A stretch of 64,000 nt of DNA, from the NCBI GenBank assembly GCA_023846275.1, contig CM043869.1, positions 36,606,737 through 36,670,736 of the forward strand, given 5' to 3'. Below the pieces are notes generated by a model. The model had not been told where the DNA came from. It saw nothing but the letters and a program-made list of their open reading frames with translations, and did no database searches. The stretch is from Vanilla planifolia (Eukaryota > Streptophyta > Magnoliopsida > Asparagales > Orchidaceae). This document shows, one piece after another, positions 27,801-39,800 of the stretch. Both the position numbers and the translations under genes were made by a program. Within the stretch, counting starts at the first letter, position 1, and each line of letters begins with the position of its first letter.

Positions 27801-30800
27801 CACATATCACACTAATAAGCTTGTTATGATTTCAATGCAACTAAGGTCCATGCAGATCAATTTTAAGAATGAAGGCAAGGCATTTATTTTTCTCCCATGT
27901 CAAATGGCTGCGATGAAACTATTAAAGCTATTAACAATGTGTTAAGAAAAAAAATTTACGATATAAGACATACTAAATAAACAATAAGGTCAAATGATTT
28001 AAAATATCAAAAAAAACCAACTAGATCGGTCTTTAAGTGGTGAAGAACCTATATAATCAGTATGGAACTGCACAATATAAAAAAGTTTTGCTTAGAGATG
28101 TTAATCATAAATAAAGAGTTGTCATCCCATTGTAATCAACCAAAGGGAGAGGAAGAATGAGGACATGTTATGCTTGACTCAAGAATGAGATGCCCCAAGG
28201 GAAAAGGTTATAGTTGACATGTTAATAAGGCATCGATATTAGAGATTGAAAAGTTCCAAGTAGGAATGCTAAAGTCAGCCTAGCAACACATAATAATTTG
28301 GAAAAACTACTCCAGCTAAATTGAGTAAAATGGGTTTGGCTTTGGTTCAAGTTTCAAGTGGCGATCTGTACAAGTGAGCTATGCTTATGCACCATTTGAT
28401 GAAGGCTCCATGTAGCATAAGCTTTCGACATCAACTTGTACTTGATGTGATGATTGCTCCATCTCAAGATGGCTGAGAGAACTACCATCACATATCACAC
28501 TAATAAGCTTGTTATGATTTCAATGCAACTAAGGTCCATACAGATCAATTTTAAGAATGAAGGCAAGGCATTTATTTTTCTCCCATGTCAAATGGCTGCA
28601 ATGCAACTATTAAAGCTATTAACAATGTGTTAAGAAAAAAAATTTACGATATAAGACATACTAAATAAACAATAAGGACAAATGATTTAAAATATCAAAA
28701 AAACCAACTAGATCGGTCTTTAAGTGGTGAAGAACCTATATAATCAGTATGGAACTGCACAATATAAACAAGTTTTGCTTAGAGATGTTAATCATAAATA
28801 AAGAGTTGTCATCCCATTGTAATCAACCAAAGGGAGAGGAAGAATGAGGACATGTTATGCTTGACTCAAGAATGAGATGCCCCAAGGGAAAAGGTTATAG
28901 TTGACATGTTAATAAGGCATCGAAATTAAAGATTGAAAAGTTCCAAGTAGGAATGCTAAAGTCAGCCTAGCAACACACAATAATTTGGAAAAGCTACTCC
29001 AGCTAAATTGAGTAAAATGGGTTTGGCTTTGGTTCAAGTTTGAAGTGGCGATCTGTACAAGTGAGCTATGCTTATGCACCATTTGATGAAGGCTCCATGT
29101 AGCATAAGCTTTCGACATCAAATCGTACTTGATGTGATGGTTGCTCCATCTCAAGATGGCTGAGAGAACTACCATCACATATAACACTAATAAGCTTGTT
29201 ATGATTTCAATGCAACTAAGGTCCATGTAGATCAATTTTAAGAATGAAGGCAAGGCATTTATTTTTCTCCCATGTCAAATGGCTGCAATGCAACTATTAA
29301 AGCTATTAACAATGTGTTAAGACAAAAAATTTACGATATAAGACATACTAAATCAACAATAAGGACAAATGATTTAAAATATCAAAAAAACCAACTAGAT
29401 CGGTCTTTAAGTGGTGAAAAACCTATATAATCAGTATGGAACTGCACAATATAAAAAAGTTTTGCTTAGAGATGTTAATCATAAATAAAGAGTTGTCATC
29501 CCATTGTAATCAACCAAAGGGAGAGGAAGAATGAGGACATGTTATGCTTGACTCAAGAATGAGATGCCCATAGGGAAAAGGTTATAGTTGACATGTTAAA
29601 AAGGCATCGATATTAGAGATTGAAAAGTTCCAAGTAGGAATGCTAAAGTCAGCCTAGAACCACACAATAATTTGGAAAAGCTACTCCAGCTAAATTGAGT
29701 AAAATGGGTTTGGCTTTGGTTCAAGTTTGAAGTGGCGATCTGTACAAGTGAGCTATGCTTATGCACCATTTGATGAAGGCTCCATGTAGCATAAGCTTTC
29801 AACATCAAATCGTACTTGATGTGATGGTGGCTCCATCTCAATATGGCTGAGAGAACTACCATCACATATCACACTAATAAGCTTGTTATGATTTCAATGC
29901 AACTAAGGTCCATGTAGATCAATTTTAAGAATGAAGGCAAGGCATTTATTTTTCTCCCATGTCAAATGGCTGCAATGAAACTATTAAAGCTATTAACAAT
30001 GTGTTAAGACAAAATTTACGATATAAGACATACTAAATCAACAATAAGGACAAATGATTCAAAATATCAAAAAAACCAACTAGATCGGTCTTTAAGTGGT
30101 GCAGAACCTATATAATCAGTATGGAACTGCACAATATAAAAAAGTTTTGCTTAGAGATGTTAATCATAAATAAAGAGTTGTCATCCCATTTTAATCAACC
30201 AAAGGGAGAGGAAGAATGAGGACATGTTATGCTTGACTCAAGAATGAGATGCCCCAAGGGAAAAGGTTATAGTTGACATGTTAAAAAGGCATCGATATTA
30301 GAGATGAAAAGTTCCAAGTAGGAATGCTAAAGTCAGCCTAGCAACACACAATAATTTGGAAAAGCTACTCCAGCTAAATTGAGTAAAATGGGTTTGGCTT
30401 TGGTTCAAGTTTGAAGTGGCGATCTGTACAAGTGAGCTATGCTTATGCACCATTTGATGAAGGCTCCATGTAGCATAAGCTTTCGACATCAAATCGTACT
30501 TGATGTGATGGTGGCTCCATCTCAAGATGGCTGAGAGAACTACCATCACATATCACACTAATAAGCTTGTTATGATTTCAATGCAACTAAGGTCCATGCA
30601 GATCAAGTTTAAGAATGAAGGCAAGGCATTTATTTTTCTCCCATGTCAAATGGCTGCGATGAAACTATTAAAGCTATTAACAATGTGTTAAGAAAAAAAA
30701 TTTACGATATAAGACATACTAAATCAACAATAAGGACAAATGATTTAAAATATCAAAAAAAACCAACTAGATCGGTCTTTAAGTGGTGAAGAACCTATAT

Positions 30801-33800
30801 AATCAGTATGGAACTGCACAATATAAAAAAGTTTTGCTTAGAGATGTTAATCATAAATAAAGAGTTGTCATCCCATTGTAATCAACCAAAGGGAGAGGAA
30901 GAATGAGGACATGTTATGCTTGACTCAAGAATGAGATGCCCCAAGGGAAAAGGTTATAGTTGACATGTTAATAAGGCATCGATATTAGAGATTGAAAAGT
31001 TCCAAGTAGGAATGCTAAAGTCAGCCTAGCAACACACAATAATTTGGAAAAGCTACTCCAGCTAAATTGAGTAAAATGGGTTTGGCTTTGGTTCAAGTTT
31101 GAAGTGGCGATCTGTACAAGTGAGCTATGCTTATGCACCATTTGATGAAGGCTCCATGTAGCATAAGCTTTCAACATCAAATCGTACTTGATGTGATGGT
31201 GGCTCCATCTCAAGATGGCTGAGAGAACTACCATCACATATCACACTAATAAGCTTGTTATGATTTCAATGCAACTAAAGTCCATGCAGATCAATTTTAA
31301 GAATGAAGGCAAGGCATTTATTTTTCTCCCATGTCAAATGGCTGCGATGAAACTATTAAAGCTATTAACAATGTGTTAAGAAAAAAAATTTACGATATAA
31401 GACATACTAAATCAACAATAAGGACAAATGATTTAAAATATCAAAAAAAATCAACTAGATCGGTCTTTAAGTGGTGAAGAACCTATATAATCAGTATGGA
31501 ACTGCACAATATAAAAAAGTTTTGCTTAGAGATGTTAATCATAAATAAAGAGTTGTCATCCCATTGTAATCAACCAAAGGGAGAGGAAGAATGAGGACAT
31601 GTTATGCTTGACTCAAGAATGAGATGCCCCAAGGGAAAAGGTTATAGTTGACATGTTAATAAGGCATCGATATTAGAGATTGAAAAGTTCCAAGTAGGAA
31701 TGCTAAAGTCAGCCTAGCAACACATAATAATTTGGAAAAGCTACTCCAGCTAAATTGAGTAAAATGGGTTTGGCTTTGGTTCAAGATTGAAGTGGCGATC
31801 TGTACAAGTGAGCTATGCTTATGCACCATTTGATGAAGGCGCCATGTAGCATAAGCTTTCGACATCAAATTGTACTTGATGTGATGGTTGCTCCATCTCA
31901 AGATGGCTGAGAGAACTACCATCACATATCACACTAATAAGCTTGTTATGATTTCAATGCAACTAAGGTCCATACAGATCAATTTTAAGAATGAAGGCAA
32001 GGCATTTATTTTTCTCCCATGTCAAATTGCTGCAATGCAACTATTAAAGCTATTAACAATGTGTTAAGACAAAAAATTTACGATATAAGACATACTAAAT
32101 AAACAATAAGGACAAATGATTTAAAATATCAAAAAAACCAACTAGATCAGTCTTTAAGTGGTGAAGAACCTATATAATCAGTATGGAACTGCACAATATA
32201 AAAAAGTTTTGCTTAGAGATGTTAATCATAAATAAAGAGTTGTCATCCCATTGTAATCAACCAAAGGGAGAGGAAGAATGAGGACATGTTATGCATGACT
32301 CAAGAATGAGATGCCCCAAGGGAAAAGGTTATAGTTGACATGTTAATAAGGCATCGATATTAGAGATTGAAAAGTTCCAAGTAGGAATGCTAAAGTCAGC
32401 CTAGCAACACACAATAATTTGGAAAAGCTACTCCAGCTAAATTGAGTAAAATGGGTTTGGCTTTGGTTCAAGTTTGAAGTGGCGATCTGTACAAGTGAGC
32501 TATGCTTATGCACCATTTGATGAAGGCTCCATATAGCATAAGCTTTCGACATCAAAGCGTACTTGATGTGATGGTTGCTCCATCTCAAGATGGTTGAGAG
32601 AACTACCATCACATATCACACTAATAAGCTTGTTATGATTTCAATGCAACTAAGGTCCATGCAGATCAATTTTAAGAATGAAGGCAAGGCATTTATTTTT
32701 CTCCCATGTCAAATGGCTGCAATGCAACTATTAAAGCTATTAACAATTTGTTAAGACAAAAAATTTATGATATAAGACATACGAAATTATCAATAAGGAA
32801 AAATGATTTAAAATATCAAAAAAACCAACTAGATCGGTCTTTAAGTGGTGAAGAACCTATATAATCAGTATGGAACTGCACAATATAAAAAAGTTTTGCT
32901 TAGAGATGTTAATCATGAATAAAGAGTTGTCATCCCATTGTAATCAACCAAAGGGAGAGGAAGAATAAGGACATGTTATGCTTGACTCAAGAATGAGATG
33001 CCCATAGGGAAAAGGTTATAGTTGACATGTTAAAAAGGCATCGATATTAGAGATTGAAAAGTTCCAAGTAGGAATGCTAAAGTCAGCCTAGCAACACACA
33101 ATAATTTGGAAAAGCTACTCCAGCTAAAAGGAGTAAAATGGGTTTGGCTTTGGTTCAAGTTTGAAGTGGCAATCTGTACAAGTGAGCTATGCTTATGCAC
33201 CATTTGATGAAGGCTCCATGTAGCATAAGCTTTCGACATCAAATCGTACTTGATGTGATGGTTGCTCCATCTCAAGATGGCTGAGAGAACTACCATCACA
33301 TATCACACTAATAAGCTTGTTATGATTTCAATGAAACTAAGGTCCATGTAGATCAATTTTAAGAATGAAGGCAAGGCATTTATTTTTTTCCCATGTCAAA
33401 TGGCTGCAATGAAACTATTAAAGCTATTAACAATGTGTTAAGACAAAAAATTTACGATATAAGACATACTAAATCAACAATAAGGAAAAATGATTTAAAA
33501 TATCAAAAAAACCAACTAGATCGGTCTTTAAGTGGTGCAGAACCTATATAATCAGTATGGAACTGCACAATATAAAAAAGTTTTGCTTAGAGATGTTAAT
33601 CATAAATAAAGAGTTGTCATCCCATTGTAATCAACCAAAGGGAGAGGAAGAATGAGGACATGTTATGCTTGACTCAAGAATGAGATGCCCCAAGGGAAAA
33701 GGTTATAGTTGACATGTTAAAAAGGCATCGATATTAGAGATGAAAAGTTCCAAGTAGGAATGCTAAAGTCAGCCTAGCAACACACAATAATTTGGAAAAG

Positions 33801-36800
33801 CTACTCCAGCTAAATTGAGTAAAATGGGTTTGGCTTTGGTTTAAGTTTGAAGTGGCGATCTGTACAAGTGAGCTATGCTTATGCACCATTTGATGAAGGC
33901 TCCATGTAGCATAAGCTTTCGACATCAAATCGTACTTGATGTGATGGTGGCTCCATCTCAAGATGGCTGAGAGAACTACAATCACATATCACACTAATAA
34001 GCTTGTTATGATTTCAATGCAACTAAGGTCCATGCAGATCAATTTTAAGAATGAAGGCAAGGCATTCATTTTTCTCCCATGTCAAATGGCTGCGATGAAA
34101 CTATTAAAGCTATTAACAATGTGTTAAGAAAAAAAATTTACGATATAAGACATATTAAATCAACAATAAGGACAAATGATTTAAAATATCAAAAAAAACC
34201 AACTAGATCGGTCTTTAAGTGGTGAAGAACCTATATAATCAATATAGAACTGCACAATATAAAAAAGTTTTGCTTAGAGATGTTAATCATAAATAAAGAG
34301 TTGTCATCCCATTGTAATCAACCAAAGGGAGAGGAAGAATAAGGACATGTTATGCTTGACTCAAGAATGAGATGCCCCAAGGGAAAAGGTTATAGTTGAC
34401 ATGTTAATAAGGCATCGATATTAGAGATTGAAAAGTTCCAAGTAGGAATGCTAAAGTCAGCCTAGCAACACACAATAATTTGGAAAAGCTACTCCAGCTA
34501 AATTGAGTAAAATGGGTTTGGCTTTGGTTCAAGTTTGAAATGGCGATCTGTACAAGTGAGCTATGCTTATGCACCATTTGATGAAGGCTCCATGTAGCAT
34601 AAGCTTTCGACATCAAATCGTACTTGATGTGATGGTTGCTCCATCTCAAGATGGCTGAGAGAACTACCATCACATATCACACTAATAAGCTTGTTATGAT
34701 TTCAATGCAACTAAGGTCCATACAGATCAATTTTATGAATGAAGGCAAGGCATTTATTTTTCTCCCATGTCAAATGGCTGCAATGAAACTATTAAAGCTA
34801 TTAACAATATGTTAAGACAAAAAATTTACGATATAAGACATACTAAATCAACAATAAGGACAAATGATTTAAAATATTAAAAAAACCAACTAGATCGGTC
34901 TTTAAGTGGTGAAGAACCTATATAATCAGTATGAAACTGCACAATATAAAAAAGTTTTGCTTAGAGATGTTAATCATAAATAAAGAGTTGTCATCCCATT
35001 GTAATCAACCAAAGGGAGAGGAAGAATGAGGACATGTTATGCTTGACTCAAGAATGAGATGCCCATAGGGAAAAGGTTATAGTTGACATGTTAATAAGGC
35101 ATCGATATTAGAGATTGAAAAGTTCCAAGTAGGAATGCTAAAGTCAGCCTAGCAACACACAATAATTTGGAAAAGCTACTCCAGCTAAATTGAGTAAAAT
35201 GGGTTTGGCTTTGGTTCAAGTTTGAAGTGGCGATCTGTACAAGTGAGCTATGCTTATGCACCATTTGATGAAGGCTCCATGTAGCATAAGCTTTCGACAT
35301 CAAATCGTACTTGATGTGATGGTTGCTCCATCTCAAGATGGCTGAGAGAACTACCATCACATATAACACTAATAAGCTTGTTATGATTTCAATGCAACTA
35401 AGGTCCATGTAGATCAATTTTAAGAATGAAGGCAAGGCATTTATTTTTCTCCCATGTCAAATGGCTGCAATAAAACTATTAAAGCTATTAACAATGTGTT
35501 AAAACAAAAAATTTACGATATAAGACATACTAAATCAACAATAAGGACAAATGATTTAAAATATCAAAAAAACCAACTAGATCGGTCTTTAAGTGGTGCA
35601 GAACCTATATAATCAGTATGGAACTGCACAATATAAAAAAGTTTTGCTTAGAGATGTTAATCATAAATAAAGAATTGTCATCCCATTGTTATCAACCAAA
35701 GGGAGAGGAAGAATGAGGACATGTTATACTTGACTCAAGAATGAGATGCCCCAAGGGAAAAGGTTATAGTTGACATGTTAATAAGGCATCGATATTAGAG
35801 ATTGAAAAGTTCCAAGTAGGAATGCTAAAGTCAGCCTAGCAACACACAATAATTTGGAAAAGCTACTCCAGCTAAATTGAGTAAAATGGGTTTGGCTTTG
35901 GTTCAAGTTTGAAGTGGCGATCTGTACAAGTGAGCTATGCTTATGCACCATTTGATGAAGGCTCCATGTAGCATAAGCTTTCGACATCAAATCCTACTTG
36001 ATGTGATGGTGGCTCCATCTCAATATGGCTGAGAGAACTACCATCACATATCACACTAATAAGCTTGTTATGATTTCAATGCAACTAAGGTCCATGCAGA
36101 TCAATTTTAAGAATGAAGGCAAGGCATTTATTTTTCTCCCATGTCAAATGGCTGCGATGAAACTATTAAAGCTATTAACAATGTGTTAAGAAAAAAAATT
36201 TACGATATAAGACATACTAAATCAACAATAAGGACAAATGATTTAAAATATCAAAAAAACCAACTAGATCGGTCTTTAAGTGGTGAAGAACCTATATAAT
36301 CAGTATGGAACTGCACAATATAAAAAAGTTTTGCTTAGAGATGTTAATCATAAATAAAGAGTTGTCATCCCATTTTAATCAACCAAAGGGAGAGGAAGAA
36401 TGAGGACATGTTATGCTTGACTCAAGAATGAGATGCCCCAAGGGAAAAGGTTATAGTTGACATGTTAATAAGGCATCGATATTAGAGATTGAAAAGTTCC
36501 AAGTAGGAATGCTAAAGTCAGCCTAGCAATACACAATAATTTGGAAAAGCTACTCCAGCTAAATTGAGTAAAATGGGTTTGGCTTTGGTTCAAGTTTGAA
36601 TTGGCGATCTGTACAAGTGAGCTATGCTTATGCACCATTTGATGAAGGCTCCATGTAGCATAAGCTTTCGACATCAAATCGTACTTGATGTGATGGTTGC
36701 TCCATCTCAAGATGGCCGAGAGAACTACCATCACATATCACACTAATAAGCTTGTTATGATTTCAATGCAACTAAGGTGCATGCAGATCAATAAGAATGA

Positions 36801-39800
36801 AGGCAAGGCATTTATTTTTCTCCCATGTCAAATTGCTGCAATGCAACTATTAAAGCTATTAACAATGTGTTAAGAAAAAAAATTTACGATATAAGACATA
36901 CTAAATCAACAATAAGGAAAAATGATTTAAAATATCAAAAAAAACAACTAGATCAGTCTTTAAGCGAAGGTAGACAATGTAGTGTAAAGTGTAACCCTAC
37001 AGCCAAGTCAAAGTTAACAAGTCATGGTAAGTTATAGCCGAAGTGATGGCACATATGCTGGAATCAAGGCAAGAAGGTTTACCAGAAGTAAGGTTTCAAG
37101 GCCCTCAAAAAGAAGATGAGATAAACACAAGAGCAAAGCTTTGTAAGATGCTGAAACTAAGAGCATGACAGCCTTATTAAGTTATAGAAACTTGACTTAA
37201 CTACATCATTTCACTCTAGCCCATAATGGGGGTTCTTATGCACATTTGTGGTGATAAATTAATTAAGTGTTCTTCATTGATGATGAAGCGCTAGAGATCA
37301 TAAGGTATGGAGCCTGCAAATCATGATTTCAAATGAAATAGTGGAATGTAAACAATATACTATAATAGATGATGTGAAGAGAAATCTCATCTCAATTGAC
37401 CAGATGGACATCATGGACTCTAAAATTGTATTTGAAGAGATGTCATGAAATATTGTGAAAGGTGTCATGGTTGTAATATAGGGCAATAAGGACAAATTTA
37501 TCTATATGGTAGAAAACCATAAGACAGCAGAAACATCTTTGTTGAGCTTTTAAAATAACCCTAAGCTACGGCACAGCAAACTTGATCTTATGAGTGAAAA
37601 AGACATGTTGGTTATGGTAAGAAAGTCTCTTGAATAACTACTAATCTATTAAAGTTGGTATGAAGACAAGTAATAAATTACAATCACAAAAGCTTAACCT
37701 TATTCACACAAATGTATAAGAAAAACCAACAGTGTCTTCACTTGGAATGCCCAAGTATTACGTTACATTTATAAATAACTTTGCCAAGAAGTTTCGGGTC
37801 TACATTCAACACATTTAGAAATTGGAAGGCAAAAGCAGAGACAGACTTGGGCCATAAGATAAAGTATGAAAATCAGATAATAATGACAAATATAAGAACA
37901 AAAAATTCACTAATTATTGCAATATTAATGGAGGTGTTGAAAGAAAGAATATAACTCTGAAACATGAAAAAAGAATGAAATTACATGTTGGTATAAACAT
38001 GTCATTCTAAGCAAACTTCATGAGCATGGCAACATACTTGCTTAATACAGGAACATCTATAATAGCAAACCTTAAGTTGTCGAAGAAAAGTGGATAGTAA
38101 AGAAAGTTTTATCTTACAAAGTTTTTGAATCTTTGTTTACACGTTGAATGCCTACATTAATACAAAGAATATGAACAAGATTGATGCCAAGACAATCAAA
38201 AGTTACTTCATTGAATTGTAATTATCATGATAAATAACACCATACTTGATGAAGAATGGATATGACATCAATACATTTTAAAATCAAAAAATGAAAAAGT
38301 TACAAGGTAGGGGGAGACACTAACTTGAGGTATTTTAAAGATGTGATCCCTAGCCTCTCAGTATCGACATACACAAAATGGGAGCTGAATACAAACAGTG
38401 ATAAAATACTCATAACTAAAAGCTTGTTAAGCTTAGAAGCTACAACATCATTGACACTAACCATAAAAAAAAAGAAGGCCATACTCCAAATTTAGTACAA
38501 ACATACAAAAGTTAGATATAAACAGTTGATTTATTTCTCTGAGACTTTGCAAGTGGAAATTAACCATGGAAAATAGACACCCTCACTTGAATAGAAGAAA
38601 TGGGGGAAGTAACCTAGTTGCCCAACAAGAGGAAGATTCTACAAAATAAACAAGTGCACAAAATAAATAAAGTAGCTGATAGCAGTACAAGGTATAAGGA
38701 AATAATTGTGTACGAGCTTTCAGCACAAGGAAATTACTGAATTTGAAGAGATATTTTCACCCATTATCAAGCTTAGTACTATATGATTCATAAAACATAA
38801 TAACAACTAAGAATTTGCATTCTGGGTAACTAGAAGTAAATACCATATTTATCTATGTTGACTTGAGTTTTTGGGATGCAGAAGCTTTCATAAACTCAAG
38901 TTTGTATGACTTAAAGCAAGCCCAATGATAATGATACATAAGGTTCAACATTGCATGCATAATAGCAATCATACGAGGTGTGGCATGGACCACTACCATT
39001 ATTACACAAAATTCAATAATTGCTAAATAATCTTACAATTTGTAGATAACATGCTAACCTTGAGATAAAAAAGCAAAGGGTCAATAAGAAGAAAGAAAAA
39101 TTATCAAGAGAATTTTAAATGAAAAATCTAAATTAAAACAAATTAGACCCTTCAAGTGAGGATTTGAAGGAACATGCTTGAGGAAACTCAAGAATATCAC
39201 AACAGAAGTATGCTTCAAAGGAACTCAACATGTTTAGAGCTTCATATAAAGATCCAAGAATACTTTACTGAGAACCATTTCAAATTTGGTTGAGATTAAT
39301 CCTTGAACACTCAAAAAGACTATGAATATATAGCCAAGTTTTTGTACATGTTCGCAATATGTAGCCTATTTATTTCATGGTTTGTACAAGATTAACTATC
39401 ACATTTGCAATGGGAATTATAAGCAAATACATAGTTATTCTAAGTTATGAGCATTAAAAAGCAATTAAATGGCTTTTGTGTTATCTAAGAATATTAAGTG
39501 AGTCAACATGATTTAGAAGAAATGGCAAAACATTATGGGTTTCCATTGACAACTAAAGAGGAGATGCACACAATTGAAAGAATATCTTGACATGCATATT
39601 TATAGTTGAAACTACAACAATGATCTAGATGTTAAAATTTCAAAAATGTTAGATGCTCTTAAGCATAGAAATTGAATATAATACTATATTAGATGTTAGC
39701 AAGAAGATGGCATAGCTCAAAAAACTTTAAAAAGTTGAAAATGAGTAGTATGACAACCTTTTTTAGTGAAGATCAAATTTCCTTATGTCTTGAAAAGAAT

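Noticed and set aside
26847..36734. Repeated minus-strand frames of 70-114 codons in the tandem array, as a tandem gene family
   Set aside because: They recur because the 687-bp unit recurs. Their peptide matches no family I know, several units lose the frame, and the plus strand of the same DNA is recognisable decayed copia gag. Homogenised repeats keep chance frames open.
26673..36970. CRISPR-like or tandem tRNA/rRNA array
   Set aside because: The 687-bp unit is far too long for CRISPR and lacks unique spacers. It shows no rRNA, tRNA or 5S features, and the DNA is a plant nuclear intron.
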